From: Acaryochloris sp. CCMEE 5410 | GTDB taxonomy: Bacteria > Cyanobacteriota > Cyanobacteriia > Thermosynechococcales > Thermosynechococcaceae | Direction of reading: 5' to 3' | Assembly: GCF_000238775.2 (NCBI RefSeq) | Contig: NZ_AFEJ02000001.1 | Location: 930,001 to 994,000 of the forward strand | DNA length: 64,000 nucleotides | In this document: positions 54,890 to 64,000 of the stretch, in pieces | How the letters are laid out: each line of letters opens with the position of its first letter | Position numbering within the stretch: position 1 is the first letter of the stretch | Translations under genes and position numbers: made by a program | Notes under the pieces: generated by a model | What the model saw: the letters and a program-made list of their open reading frames with translations, nothing else | Database searches by the model: none | What the model was told of the DNA's origin: nothing

Positions 54890-56479
54890 CTACTCAGTAA
54901 TTTCTATCTGTGGGCTAGAGGCCACGATAGAGCTAGAAGCATTCGCCATCGATTGATCGGGGATATTGGTGATCATAATTTGAGGCGGTCTAGGATTGTA
55001 TGGAATCAAAGCAGCGATCTGAGTTTCGCTCCAACGCACAATAAAGTTGGGTTGAATCCCTAGCAGAAAGATGAGGGCCACTAAAATCGCTGCAGGAAGT
55101 CGATCAGACCATGTAACGGTTGGGATGCGATCTAACTCATCCGGTAAACGGCCAAAAAAGACCCGATTAATCATTAATAGGAAGTAAACTGCCGTCAATC
55201 CAGTAGCTATCATGCAAACTAGCGTTTGCACAGGAAAAATAGGGTAGCTTCCTCTAAAAGTGAGAAATTCAGAGATAAAACCTACCATGCCGGGAATTCC
55301 AGCACTTGCCATGACGCCTAGGATCATCATGCTACCAATCAGGGGTAAACCTCGCTCAGGATTGAGTAAGCCCCTGAGGAAAAACATATCTCGGCTGCCT
55401 GTCTTTTTATAAACGACCCCAACGAGCAAGAACAGTAAAGCAGAAATCAAACCGTGACTGACCATCTGGCAGACAGCGGCAATCATACTCAGTTCAGTGG
55501 AAGCTGCTGCCGCCAGCAAGATAAATGCCATGTGGGCAATGGAGGCATAGGCCACCACCTTTTTCATATCCTGTTGAGAGATGGCGCAAGAGGTCCCGTA
55601 AAGAGCACTCACCGCAGCCCAGATGGCCAACCAGGGGCCTAAATATACCCAGGCATCAGGCAAAAGACCCACACCATAACGAAGTAGGCCATAAGTACCT
55701 AACTTCAGCAGCACGCCAGCCAAAAGGACGGAAACAGGCGTTGAAGCTTCTACGTGGGCGTCAGGCAACCAAGTATGTAACGGGAAGAAAGGAATCTTAA
55801 TGCCAAATCCTAGTAGAATCCCCACCATCAAGATCAGTTGGAGTTTTAAGGTCAAGCCACTCGGGGTATCTGAGGCCCCCACAATAATGGCTCTTAACGG
55901 TTCATAGGCAAAGCTAGAGGCCCCTGACAACCAGACAATCCCTAGGAATGTGGCAAGCAGAACAATACCAGAGAAGGCTGTGTAGAGCAGAAATTTAGTG
56001 GCGGCGTAGGATCGACGGGCTCCTCCCCAAATGGCAATTAAGAAGTAAAGAGGAATAATTTCTAACTCGTAGAACAAGAAAAAGAGGAGAACATCTTGCG
56101 CTAGGAATGCCCCTGCCACACTGGAGTTAAGCAAAAGCATCAGGGCGTAATAGAATCTGGGCCGTTCGACCTCTGGATCGGTACTCCAAATAGCGATAAA
56201 GGTCAGGAGACTATTGAGACCCAGCAAGGGCAGAGATAACCCATCTACTGCTAAGTGATAGTTAAGACCAATGGCTTTAATCCAGGGAACAAATTCCCCA
56301 AATTGCATGGTCACTTGCTTGGGATTGAACAGAATCGCAATATAGACTGTCCAAACAAATACAAGACCTGCCACCACTAAGGCTACAGATCGAGCATATT
56401 TATTGGCATCAATGCTTTTGGGCAAAAGTGCCAATAGCAGAACTCCAAATAGGGGGAACCATACGAGGACACTGAGCAT
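54890..56479 (-). CDS. ndhD4: NDH-1 subunit NdhD (D4-type)
   Basis: 529 residues with about 14 membrane segments. LLFFLFYELEIIPLYFLIAI near residue 130 with the antiporter-like Glu, PFFPLHTWLPDAHVEASTPV near 225, and KKVVAYASIAHMAF near 310 (Lys) are the proton-channel motifs of the ND4/NdhD family. Position between ndhF and cupB identifies it as the D4 (CO2-uptake) paralogue, not the respiratory D1/D2. Start ATG 56479; gene ends 50 bp before cupB. Confidence 0.9.
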   Translation of the reverse strand: MLSVLVWFPLFGVLLLALLPKSIDANKYARSVALVVAGLVFVWTVYIAILFNPKQVTMQFGEFVPWIKAIGLNYHLAVDGLSLPLLGLNSLLTFIAIWSTDPEVERPRFYYALMLLLNSSVAGAFLAQDVLLFFLFYELEIIPLYFLIAIWGGARRSYAATKFLLYTAFSGIVLLATFLGIVWLSGASSFAYEPLRAIIVGASDTPSGLTLKLQLILMVGILLGFGIKIPFFPLHTWLPDAHVEASTPVSVLLAGVLLKLGTYGLLRYGVGLLPDAWVYLGPWLAIWAAVSALYGTSCAISQQDMKKVVAYASIAHMAFILLAAAASTELSMIAAVCQMVSHGLISALLFLLVGVVYKKTGSRDMFFLRGLLNPERGLPLIGSMMILGVMASAGIPGMVGFISEFLTFRGSYPIFPVQTLVCMIATGLTAVYFLLMINRVFFGRLPDELDRIPTVTWSDRLPAAILVALIFLLGIQPNFIVRWSETQIAALIPYNPRPPQIMITNIPDQSMANASSSIVASSPQIEITE

Positions 56480-56527
56480 TGGGTTAAGACAAACTCCTAA
56501 CTAAAGCGAAGAAATTAGATGGTGGGG

Positions 56528-58429
56528 CTATTGACTAAGGAGTTCAGACCAATAACCAACAATGGCAGACCAATCATCCCTGAGCAGTAGCCATAAAATG
56601 GCACTGATGCCGATCATGATCGTGAGCAAATAGGATTGAGATTGGCCGGAAACCCCGTATTTAAGGCCTTGTCCACTCAGCAAGGTGGCTTTACCTACGA
56701 AATTAACGATTCCATCAACAACATATTTATCCAGATAAGTTGTGAATTCAGAGGACAGGCGAACAATGGCCACTACGGTGTATTCGTACACCCGCTCGAT
56801 ATAGAAGTCATAGGCCAAAAGATCCTGAAAAAAGCGGAGGTAAAACGTGGTCGGTCGAGATAGAGAACGTCTCAGTTCAAACACAGAACCCAATATCACA
56901 CCGATCACGCCTGATGCCACCAAAATAGGGAGGCCGTAAGGGATGGAATATTCACTAAAGACGACATCAGATGGAAGAGGATGGAGCCACAGGGACCATT
57001 TCAATGGCATAAGCGGGAAAGCCAACACAGCCACAGTCATGGTCACCATCGGCAATGCCATCAGCCAGGGCACTTCAGGTACCCGTCGAGTCTTAGGTTG
57101 GCGTTGCCCCAGAAAGATTAACCGAAAAATCCGAGTGAGACTGATGGCGCTGGTGGTATTCACAAAGACAAGTAAAACAAACAGCCAAACGGGCATATTC
57201 CACCCCCCAGTTAGCCATTGCTGCATCATTCGGAAAAAGCCCATCGGCAGAATCACCACTAGACTGGCAGCACCCACGACAAAGGCAGTGGTTGTCGCCG
57301 GTAGCCGTGACCACAGCCCTCCCATTTCCGTCATGTCCTGACTATTCGTGCCCAGAATGACGGAACTGATGCTGAAGAAGAGAAGCGCTTTTGCGATCGC
57401 ATGGGTGAGCAGCAATGATAGAGCAATGTTTACTTGCCCTAAGCCCACGGCAATAAATACCAAACCCAAATAGGCACTGGTAGAATGGGACAATGCTCGC
57501 TTGATATCCACCTGAGCGATGGAAATCAAGGAAGCGCCGACCGCTGTGACGCCACCAATAATCAGTAAGGTATCGGAAGCAATCAAAGACAGGCTAAAAA
57601 TAGGCTGAAGCTTAATCAGAAAGTAAGCGCCAATGGAGACAACTGCAGTGTTCCGCATGACCCCTGCAGGATTCGGCCCTTCCATTGCCTCATCCAGCCA
57701 GAGATTCAAAGGGAATTGCGCACAATTCCCTGTTGGACCCGCAATTAGAGCCAGTCCGAGCAAAGCATCCGTTAGGGGAGGTAAAGCAGTGGCTTCACTC
57801 CAGGCCCTCAGGTCTGAAAAGGTTAGTCCAGCACCATAGCTGGTCAAGGCCACTAAACCCATTAAGAGGATAATGTCACCGACTCGCTTGGTTAGAAAAG
57901 CATCCCGAGCTGCCGTGACCACCAGCGGCTGTGCATACCAAAAGCCCACCAACAGGTAGCTAGAAAACGTCAACATTTCCAGCAAAGCATAGCTAAGAAT
58001 CAGCGAGTCGCTAATGGCGATGCCAGCAAGTGCTCCTTCGAAAAAGCCCATCAATCCAAAAAAGCGAGCAACGGACCAGTCCTTGTCCATATAGCCAATC
58101 GCAAAGACTTGGGTGAGTAAGCTCAAAAAAGTGACTAATTCTAAGGCACCAACACTAACAGGAGAAATTTCAATTGCAAAGGTTAAATTCAAGTCCGCAA
58201 CTTGAAGCCATTCATAGACCAGTTCCTGAGACGGTTGGCCTAGAACCTGTTTGAATACAATCGTGCCATGCAAGCAACTTAACAACGTCATCAAAATGTT
58301 GAAATAAGCGACTGGGCGGGGCCCACTTCGCCGGATTAACCCCAAGGACCAGGGGAGCGAGAAAAGAGCTCCTAGTAATCCAAAAAAGGGAATCCACCAG
58401 ATATGTTCGAGAAGAAATTGCGACAGCAC
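56528..58429 (-). CDS. ndhF4: NDH-1 subunit NdhF (F4-type)
   Basis: 633 residues with about 16 membrane segments. Key antiporter-like residues occur in SYALLEMLTFSSYLLVGFWY, QFPLNLWLDEAMEGPNPAGV (replacing the usual PxHxWLPDAMEGPTPVSA) and VDIKRALSHSTSAYLGLVFI. The altered LWLDEAMEGPNPAG motif and genetic link to cupB mark the CO2-uptake F4 variety. It leads the ndhF4-ndhD4-cupB unit, divergent from the ccm operon. Confidence 0.9.
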   Translation of the reverse strand: MLSQFLLEHIWWIPFFGLLGALFSLPWSLGLIRRSGPRPVAYFNILMTLLSCLHGTIVFKQVLGQPSQELVYEWLQVADLNLTFAIEISPVSVGALELVTFLSLLTQVFAIGYMDKDWSVARFFGLMGFFEGALAGIAISDSLILSYALLEMLTFSSYLLVGFWYAQPLVVTAARDAFLTKRVGDIILLMGLVALTSYGAGLTFSDLRAWSEATALPPLTDALLGLALIAGPTGNCAQFPLNLWLDEAMEGPNPAGVMRNTAVVSIGAYFLIKLQPIFSLSLIASDTLLIIGGVTAVGASLISIAQVDIKRALSHSTSAYLGLVFIAVGLGQVNIALSLLLTHAIAKALLFFSISSVILGTNSQDMTEMGGLWSRLPATTTAFVVGAASLVVILPMGFFRMMQQWLTGGWNMPVWLFVLLVFVNTTSAISLTRIFRLIFLGQRQPKTRRVPEVPWLMALPMVTMTVAVLAFPLMPLKWSLWLHPLPSDVVFSEYSIPYGLPILVASGVIGVILGSVFELRRSLSRPTTFYLRFFQDLLAYDFYIERVYEYTVVAIVRLSSEFTTYLDKYVVDGIVNFVGKATLLSGQGLKYGVSGQSQSYLLTIMIGISAILWLLLRDDWSAIVGYWSELLSQ

Positions 58430-59153
58430 GACTTAGTCAATTAGGGTTTGCAATGGTTGTTGATAGACTCTCAACTTCTTAAAACTGTAAATCTTTATCT
58501 GCTCAATACAGTCAGAAATTTCAGATAAAAATAGTCTCGAAACTCATAACTTTTTTTTCTGAAGTGGAAGTAGAGAAATAAGTAGGAAAAACTCTTTATA
58601 AAAATTGTTTCTAATTTATGACTATTATTGATTTATTTTTCATATATGTTTCATCGTATCAAAATATGGTAAATATCAATAAATATATTTTATTCAATAG
58701 TCTAAATAGATATGAATAAATCAATATCTTCTCTTTGCAGCAATAAACGGACCGCTTTTTCGGAAAAGAACCCTCCTCATTTGTACCTTTTTTACATCGC
58801 AGGGATAGTGCAGTCTATGTCCTCTCGATTTAGCTGCTATGGGCTTTTTCAGGGTTGCTGGCCATCCATTGATTTTCTTCAATACCCTACAGACAGATAT
58901 CTTATACTTCAGTATTTCGAATGAAATATCTCGAGCGCATTCATAGCTAAAGTTCAATTGACTATCAGTTTTATTTATTGATTCAATTTGAATAAATAAT
59001 CCACGTTTATATTGACAAAGCTGATCCCGGGTCTATATGCTGAGTTCTGCAAGCTTGAAAGTGCTTCCAAATAAAGCTGTTTACTGGCTTTCATGTAAGA
59101 ATTTTTGGGTAGCAAAATTACCTACTAATATTTAGTGTTCAATAACAGGAGAT
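58430..59153. promoter_or_regulatory. Divergent control region of ndhF4-D4-cupB and the ccm operon
   Basis: 724 bp, A+T-rich, with short frames on both strands at 58712-58957 that have no recognised similarity or ribosome site. It must contain both promoters. I could not identify a convincing CcmR/CmpR site by eye. Confidence 0.5.
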
Positions 59154-59468
59154 GTGGCAATGCCAATTGCGGTTGGGATGATTGAGACGAAAGGTTTTCC
59201 TGCTGTGGTAGAAGCTGCAGATGCGATGGTGAAGGCAGCTCGTGTAACGCTGGTGGGCTACGAGAAGATTGGTAGCGGCCGCGTCACAGTGATTGTAAGA
59301 GGAGATGTTTCTGAGGTTCAGGCTTCGGTTGCCGCCGGAACAGAATCAGTCAGAAGAGTAAATGGGGGAGAGGTTCTTTCAACTCACATCATTGCTCGTC
59401 CTCATGAGAACCTTGAGTATGTACTACCGATGAGTTACACGGAAGAAGTAGAGCAATTCCGAACGTAA
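59154..59468 (+). CDS. ccmK: Carboxysome shell protein CcmK (first copy)
   Basis: 104 residues from GTG at 59154, five bases after AGGAG; ATG at 59160 ([20 protein letters not shown]) is the alternative and matches other CcmK starts better. One Pf00936 BMC domain: [38 protein letters not shown] with the pore KIGSG, and [20 protein letters not shown]. It forms hexameric shell facets. First gene of the ccm operon. Confidence 0.95.
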   Translation: MAMPIAVGMIETKGFPAVVEAADAMVKAARVTLVGYEKIGSGRVTVIVRGDVSEVQASVAAGTESVRRVNGGEVLSTHIIARPHENLEYVLPMSYTEEVEQFRT

Positions 59469-59518
59469 CTGCGACCAATCATTAGGTGTGAATATTTACC
59501 CAGATTGAGTTCATAGAA

Positions 59519-59541
59519 GTCTTGCCTTTTTTGGGCAAGAC
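59519..59541 (+). other. Stem-loop between the two ccmK genes
   Basis: GTCTTGCC (59519-59526) pairs perfectly with GGCAAGAC (59534-59541) around TTTTTTG. No U-tract follows, so it is more likely an mRNA processing or stability element than a terminator; it could set the ratio of the two shell proteins. Confidence 0.6.
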
Positions 59542-59576
59542 ATCATTCGTAAAGCGAGAGAATGGAGTTATAAACT

Positions 59577-59924
59577 ATGTCGATAGCAGTTGGGATGGTG
59601 GAAACCCTCGGCTTCCCAGCAGTGGTCGAAGCTGCTGATGCCATGGTCAAAGCGGCTCGTGTCACCTTAGTTGGTTACGAGAAGATTGGGAGTGGTCGGG
59701 TTACGGTTATTGTTCGGGGCGACGTTTCAGAAGTTCAGGCGTCGGTTGCCGCTGGAACTGAGTCTGTCAAACGTGTGAATGGTGGACAGGTTTTATCTAC
59801 CCACATCATTGCTCGTCCTCATGAAAACCTGGAGTACGTGTTGCCTATGCGATACACCGAGGAAGTTGAGCAATTCCGCGAGAGTGTTAGTGGGCCCCGT
59901 GCACTCCCTATTCGTAAATCCTAG
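59577..59924 (+). CDS. ccmK: Carboxysome shell protein CcmK (second copy, extended C-terminus)
   Basis: 115 residues, ATG 59577. The BMC domain ([40 protein letters not shown]) is almost identical to the first CcmK; the C-terminus is longer ([19 protein letters not shown]), as in CcmK1-type paralogues. Differences are mostly synonymous or near residues 8-12 and 67-71, suggesting an old tandem duplication kept similar by selection or conversion. The two may form mixed or separate facets. Confidence 0.95.
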   Translation: MSIAVGMVETLGFPAVVEAADAMVKAARVTLVGYEKIGSGRVTVIVRGDVSEVQASVAAGTESVKRVNGGQVLSTHIIARPHENLEYVLPMRYTEEVEQFRESVSGPRALPIRKS

Positions 59925-59936
59925 TCACAAATCTGA

Positions 59937-60224
59937 GTGAGAATCGCAAAAGTTCTAGGTACCGTAGTTAGTACCCAAAAAGCTCACAGCCTCCAGGGCA
60001 CCAAGTTCTTGTTGGTACAGCGAGTCGATCATGAAGGTCAATTACTTCCTGAATATGATGTAGCTGCTGACTGTGTAGGCGCAGGGGTTGATGAGTGGGT
60101 ATTAATTACTCAAGGTAGTGCAGCCAGGCAAATGCCTGAATATGAACGACGGCCATTAGATGCCCTAGTTATTGCCATCATTGATACGGTCTCGGTCTCA
60201 GGGGGACGTATTTACAGTAAGTGA
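59937..60224 (+). CDS. ccmL: Carboxysome vertex protein CcmL
   Basis: 95 residues from GTG at 59937 (RIAKVLGTVVSTQKAHSLQG). KFLLVQRVDHEGQLLPEYDV, DCVGAGVDEWVLITQGSAAR and VIAIIDTVSV are those of the pentameric Pf03319 family that closes shell vertices. It follows ccmK by 12 bp. Confidence 0.95.
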   Translation: MRIAKVLGTVVSTQKAHSLQGTKFLLVQRVDHEGQLLPEYDVAADCVGAGVDEWVLITQGSAARQMPEYERRPLDALVIAIIDTVSVSGGRIYSK

Positions 60225-60279
60225 TTCAGTCATAAATTCCGATGTTTGGATATTTTTTCCAACCTTCTAGGAGGTGTGA

Positions 60280-60345
60280 TTGCTTGAAACCTTACGTAAG
60301 ATTGTCGGCATCCTAGCTGACTCCTTAGGCTATTTGGACCATTAA
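60280..60345 (+). CDS. Possible 21-residue peptide between ccmL and ccmM
   Basis: A near-perfect Shine-Dalgarno AGGAGG (60269-60274) is followed five bases later by TTG at 60280. The frame encodes LLETLRKIVGILADSLGYLD plus H and then TAA. The Leu/Ile spacing gives an amphipathic helix, similar in character to carboxysome encapsulation peptides. It may instead be the remnant of a longer gene or a leader that tunes ccmM translation. No homologue known to me. Confidence 0.35.
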   Translation: MLETLRKIVGILADSLGYLDH

Positions 60346-60445
60346 GTTCCTGAGGTGTTGAACTTGATTTCTAAACCTAATTAGCCTTCACTTCTTTTGT
60401 CACTACTCACTCGCGATCGCGTTTTGTGTAGGGGAGTTTGTCATT

Positions 60446-62857
60446 ATGGTAATCCATAGCCCATCAACATCAGCATTCATGCAGGCAGGGAATTTACCCG
60501 AGCCACGGTTAAGTTCTTCTGCCTATGTTCACTCATTTGCAAAAATAATGGGTGATGTTCACGTGGGTGCAAATGCACTGATTGCGCCTGGAAGTACGAT
60601 TCAGGCCGATCAAGGACTTCCCTTTCACATCGGCGACAATGTCAATATCCAGGATGGAGCAGTCATCCACGCCATCGAGCCAGGGCAAGTTCGCGGTAAG
60701 GATGGCCAGAATTATGCCGTTTGGATTGGTAATAACAGTTGTGTCACCCATATGGCCCTTATACATGGGCCTGCCTTTATCGGTGACAACTGTTTTATTG
60801 GCTTTCGCTCGACAGTCTTTAACGCCAAGGTGGGTGATAACTGCGTGATCATGATGCACGCGTTAATTCAGGGAGTAGAAATTCCACCTGGCAAGTATGT
60901 GCCTTCTGGTGCCGTAATTACAAAACAAGAGCAGGCCAATCTTCTACCTGATGTATTGGAAAGCGATCGCAAATTCACTCAGCAAATCATTCATGTAAAT
61001 GAAGCCCTAAAAAGTGAAGTTTCTGGGGCTAGCACTCAAACCTCTATTCGTCCGGCCCGAGCCAACATCGGCCATTCTCAATCACACCGTTTTACTACTG
61101 ATACCAAGCCAATGAACCATACCACCCTAGATGCTGCAATTGTGAGTCAAGTTCGGTCACTCCTGGCACAAGGATATCGAATTGGCAGTGAACATGCCGA
61201 CAAACGCCGCTTCCAAACCAGCTCTTGGCAAAGCTGTCCATCCATTACTGGCACCAATGAATCGCAAGTATTGGCTGGGATAGAATCTTGCATGTCGGAA
61301 CATCAAGGGGAATATGTCCGGTTAATTGGGATTGATACCCAAGCCAAACAGCGGGTGCTGGAAACCATTATTCAACGTCCAGATGGTCCGGTGAAATCGG
61401 CCTCTATCAGTTCTGTGACAAAGACGATTAAAAATTACACCACTAGCCATATCAGCAGCAGCGGCAACATTGATGCAGAAACCATTGCCCATGTGCGCTC
61501 CCTCCTAGGTCAAGGCTACCGGATTGGCACTGAACATGCCGATGCTCGTCGTTTTCAAACGAGCTCTTGGCAAAGCTGCTCCCCCATTGCCTCGCAGCAG
61601 GAATCCCAAGTGGTTGCAGCATTGGAAGCTTGTATCGTTGAGCATCAAGGGGAATATGTCCGCATGCTGGGCATTGATACCCAAGCCAAGCAGAGGGTGT
61701 TTGAAGCAATTATTCAACGTCCCAGCGACAAGCCTAAAGCAGCCCCTCCAGCGTCCCGGCCTGCTTCTACTTCATCCTCAAGCAGCAGTTATGCCAGTCC
61801 AAGTTATGCCAGCAGCAGTCCTAATAGTGGGGCTAGCGCAGGTTTAGGGGCGGATGCCATTGCCCAAGTCCGCTCTCTTCTTGCCCAAGGCTACCAAGTC
61901 GGTTCCGAGTATGCAGACAAGCGCCGCTTCCAAACCAGTTCCTGGCAAAGCTGCACACCCATCAATTCCCAGCAAGAATCTCAAGTCATTGCCGCTTTAG
62001 AAAGCTGTATTGCAGAACATCCTGGAAACTATGTTCGCCTAATCGGGATTGACCCGAAAGCCAAACGCCGAGTCCTAGAAGTCATCATTCAGCGTCCAGA
62101 TAGCAATAGTAAAGCCAGTCCATCAGCCCCTAAAGCGAGACCGGCAAGCTCCAGCTCTAGCTATTCCAGCAAAGTCGAAAGTAATAGTTCAAGCTACCGT
62201 CCTGCCCCTTCGGCTGGCCTGGATGGAACAGTTGTGAATCAGATTCGCTCTCTTTTAGCCCAAGGCTACCGAATTGGCACTGAATATGCGGACAAACGCC
62301 GATTCCAAACCAGCTCTTGGCAAAGCTGCACACCCATTGCCTCGCAACAAGAATCTCAGGTGATTGCTGGCGTCGAAGCCTGTTTGGCCGAACATCCCAA
62401 TGACTATGTTCGTCTGATTGGCATCGACAAGCGGGCCAAGAAGCGGATGTCTGAAACGATTATTCAACGTCCTGGTGGTTCAACTGCGACTTCATCTTCA
62501 GTGAAGACATCAAGTTCTCGCTCTTTTCAAGCGCCAGCGACCAAAAGCTCTCGAGGACGTGGATTTAGCCCCCGCAATGGTGGTGGCTTAGATGCTAATA
62601 CCGTAGCGCAAGTGCGATCGCTTCTAGCCCAAGGCTACCGAATTAGCACAGAATATGCGGACAAACGTCGGTTCCAAACCAGTTCTTGGCAAAGCTGTCC
62701 TCCTATTAAAACCCAGCAAGAATCCCAGGTGATTGCGGCACTAGAATCCTGCATGGCCGACCACCAAAAAGAATATGTCCGCTTAATTGGTATTGATACC
62801 AATGCCAAGCGACGCGTCTTAGAATCTGTGATTCAAAAGCCCGTGGCAGCGCACTAG
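60446..62857 (+). CDS. ccmM: Carboxysome scaffold CcmM with five Rubisco small-subunit-like repeats
   Basis: 803 residues. Residues 1-200 form a gamma-carbonic-anhydrase-like left-handed beta-helix with the zinc histidines in VIHAIEPG and THMALIHGP. Five SSU-like (SSUL) repeats follow, each with [12 protein letters not shown]-type, [11 protein letters not shown] and ESQV...YVRLIGID segments, starting near residues 228, 343, 468, 591 and 712, joined by Ser/Pro/Ala-rich linkers. The repeats bind Rubisco and nucleate carboxysomes by condensation. Each repeat keeps two Cys (WQSC and ESC/EAC). ATG 61111 ([11 protein letters not shown]) just before repeat 1 could start a short CcmM isoform, though no Shine-Dalgarno is seen. 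Confidence 0.96.
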   Translation: MVIHSPSTSAFMQAGNLPEPRLSSSAYVHSFAKIMGDVHVGANALIAPGSTIQADQGLPFHIGDNVNIQDGAVIHAIEPGQVRGKDGQNYAVWIGNNSCVTHMALIHGPAFIGDNCFIGFRSTVFNAKVGDNCVIMMHALIQGVEIPPGKYVPSGAVITKQEQANLLPDVLESDRKFTQQIIHVNEALKSEVSGASTQTSIRPARANIGHSQSHRFTTDTKPMNHTTLDAAIVSQVRSLLAQGYRIGSEHADKRRFQTSSWQSCPSITGTNESQVLAGIESCMSEHQGEYVRLIGIDTQAKQRVLETIIQRPDGPVKSASISSVTKTIKNYTTSHISSSGNIDAETIAHVRSLLGQGYRIGTEHADARRFQTSSWQSCSPIASQQESQVVAALEACIVEHQGEYVRMLGIDTQAKQRVFEAIIQRPSDKPKAAPPASRPASTSSSSSSYASPSYASSSPNSGASAGLGADAIAQVRSLLAQGYQVGSEYADKRRFQTSSWQSCTPINSQQESQVIAALESCIAEHPGNYVRLIGIDPKAKRRVLEVIIQRPDSNSKASPSAPKARPASSSSSYSSKVESNSSSYRPAPSAGLDGTVVNQIRSLLAQGYRIGTEYADKRRFQTSSWQSCTPIASQQESQVIAGVEACLAEHPNDYVRLIGIDKRAKKRMSETIIQRPGGSTATSSSVKTSSSRSFQAPATKSSRGRGFSPRNGGGLDANTVAQVRSLLAQGYRISTEYADKRRFQTSSWQSCPPIKTQQESQVIAALESCMADHQKEYVRLIGIDTNAKRRVLESVIQKPVAAH

Positions 62858-62923
62858 ATGTCATGTCACAAGGGTCTTAGTCTGAACGATCTTGTCACTC
62901 TTAGCCTAAGAGCCTAAGGTTCA

Positions 62924-63481
62924 TTGCTGATGCAACTTTCCCCCCCGCAACCGGTTAGCACCTCGCAATTTTGTGTGATTGGGGATGTTACGATCCATCC
63001 CCACGCCAAAATCGCTCCTGGTGTGATCTTGCAGGCTGCCCCCCAAAGCAAAATTGTGATTGGCGCCAGCGCTTGTATCGGCATCGGAGCTGTTATTCAA
63101 GCCTTTGAAGGAACAATTACCGTTGAGAGTAATGCTGTCCTAGGGGCGGGGGTTTTGGTTCTTGGCAAGGCAACCATTGGTGTAAATGCCTGTATTGGCG
63201 ATTGCACCACCATCATCAATACCGATATTGTGACCCAACAGGTTATTCCGGAGGGTTCACTTATGGGGGATGCCAGCCGATCGACCATTGACGAGTCTGA
63301 AGAGGGTTCACATTTGAATGACGCTCTACCCTCTAATCCAGTCAATCCAGCTTGGCCCAGTCCTCCACCCATGCCGACTCCTGCGCCTGCGAGTAGTCCT
63401 CAGAGGCAATCCCAAGTCATTGGACGAGCCTATGTGACCCAGATGCTTCAGGTCTTGTTTGCTCGTAATTCACCGCCATAA
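62924..63481 (+). CDS. ccmN: Carboxysome protein CcmN
   Basis: 185 residues. N-terminal hexapeptide repeats (VIGDVTIHPHAKIAPGVILQ, IVIGASACIGIGAVIQAFEG) form a beta-helix that binds CcmM. A Pro-rich linker (NPAWPSPPPMPTPAPAS) leads to the C-terminal encapsulation peptide VIGRAYVTQMLQVLFARN, which recruits the CcmK shell. Two starts (MLMQ) are close together. Confidence 0.93.
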   Translation: MLMQLSPPQPVSTSQFCVIGDVTIHPHAKIAPGVILQAAPQSKIVIGASACIGIGAVIQAFEGTITVESNAVLGAGVLVLGKATIGVNACIGDCTTIINTDIVTQQVIPEGSLMGDASRSTIDESEEGSHLNDALPSNPVNPAWPSPPPMPTPAPASSPQRQSQVIGRAYVTQMLQVLFARNSPP

Positions 63482-63580
63482 TGCTTAAGCCAATCAACCA
63501 TTGCGGTTATTGCTAAACTGAACGAGACTCACTTGAGGATGTCTGGGTCCATTGTCTCCGTCTAGGTATTGCCCGCCGAT

Positions 63581-64000
63581 ATGATTCCTGCCTCAAAGTT
63601 AAAACGGAAACGCAGACCTGATAGTGCTTTGGGTCTGTTATCGACTCCCAGTTTCCCTGCGATTGTAGGAACCGCAGATGCGATGCTCAAGGCCGCCGAA
63701 GTGACCTTAGTTGGCTACGAGAAAATTGGGAGCGGATTATGCACAGTTATTGTGCGGGGCAATATTGCGGATGTGCGTCTAGCCGTAGAAGAAGGCAGTC
63801 GCTTAGCGGAGAAGCTGGGGCAAACCGTCTCCAAACTGGTGATTGCTAGACCCATGCCCAACTTGGAAGCCGTCTTTCCCATTGGCAGTCATCTAGTCGA
63901 AATCGCCCAGCAGCAACGGGGCTATTCCCGATTAAGCAACCAATCCATTGGCCTATTAGAAACTCGCGGTTTTCCAGCCATGGTGGGAGCCGCAGATGCC
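63581..64000 (+). CDS. ccmO: Carboxysome tandem-BMC shell protein CcmO, partial
   Basis: ATG at 63581 (MIPASKLKRKRRPDSALGLL) opens a frame that runs off the window after 140 codons. The first BMC domain ([40 protein letters not shown]) ends near residue 110, and a second begins at LLETRGFPAMVGAADA, so it is a tandem-BMC (trimeric) shell protein. The basic N-terminal extension is typical of CcmO. Confidence 0.92.
   Translation, partial: MIPASKLKRKRRPDSALGLLSTPSFPAIVGTADAMLKAAEVTLVGYEKIGSGLCTVIVRGNIADVRLAVEEGSRLAEKLGQTVSKLVIARPMPNLEAVFPIGSHLVEIAQQQRGYSRLSNQSIGLLETRGFPAMVGAADA

Noticed and set aside
58712-58957. Small genes on either strand in the ndhF4-ccmK gap
   Set aside because: Overlapping frames on both strands, A+T-rich context, no ribosome site and no recognisable motif.

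Overview
The window is chromosomal DNA of a cyanobacterium. It carries a beta-carboxysome cluster (ccmK-K-L-M-N-O), the cyanobacterial CO2-uptake genes ndhF4-ndhD4-cupB, pipX-pipY-sepF-proC, DUF1815, DUF3146 and DUF4079 genes, an invertase of the cyanobacterial type, and many copies of the HIP1 octamer GCGATCGC. The density of insertion sequences and the gene content remind me of the Acaryochloris group, but that is recollection and not a sequence search.

Layout. 1-2.4 kb: WD40 gene end, ferric-reductase-like membrane protein, an IS5-type relic, and a MazF-like toxin whose MazE partner is broken. 2.4-6.0 kb: atpC and atpD on the minus strand, with a complete IS66 element (8-bp target duplication) 180 bp upstream. 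6-15.8 kb: TrmB regulator divergent from a branched-chain aminotransferase, acetoacetate decarboxylase-like protein, pentapeptide protein, HAD hydrolase, LysR regulator divergent from peroxiredoxin and MAPEG genes, sulfite-oxidase-like enzyme, lipoprotein protease. 15.9-23.2 kb: a membrane hydrolase gene split by an ISKra4-like element, macrodomain protein, exported GST, HAD phosphatase, DUF4079, DoxX, dnaB and rplI. 23.4-25.1 kb: ordinary tRNA-Tyr and tRNA-Thr, then an unusual unit described below. 25.2-35.5 kb: broken ISAs1 element, FHA protein, msrA, GH100 invertase with an IS630 element in its 5' leader, FHA-Ser/Thr kinase and PP2C phosphatase. 35.7-53.6 kb: housekeeping and nitrogen-signalling genes, a second ISKra4-like copy, a MITE, aroB and an M23 peptidase. 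53.7-64 kb: inorganic-carbon island, with the CO2-hydrating NDH-1 genes divergent from the carboxysome operon.

The most unusual locus is 23951-25062. A 245-residue protein of unknown function is followed by two tRNA-like units in which the T-arm/3' acceptor half comes before the 5' acceptor/D-arm half. In each unit the two acceptor strands are perfectly complementary over 7 bp, tRNA tertiary bases are kept, and sequences outside the halves form a further 9-bp match. A strong intrinsic terminator closes the unit. This is the arrangement of circularly permuted tRNA genes, known to me from archaea and algae but not from bacteria.

The genes at the right end form one physiological system. NDH-1 with CupB hydrates CO2 to bicarbonate in the cytoplasm. 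CcmM/CcmN organise Rubisco, and the CcmK/L/O shell encloses it. The CcmM here has five Rubisco-small-subunit-like repeats. Elsewhere the window shows heavy transposon traffic: at least six IS insertions or relics plus a MITE, most of them broken by small indels and several interrupting or abutting host genes.
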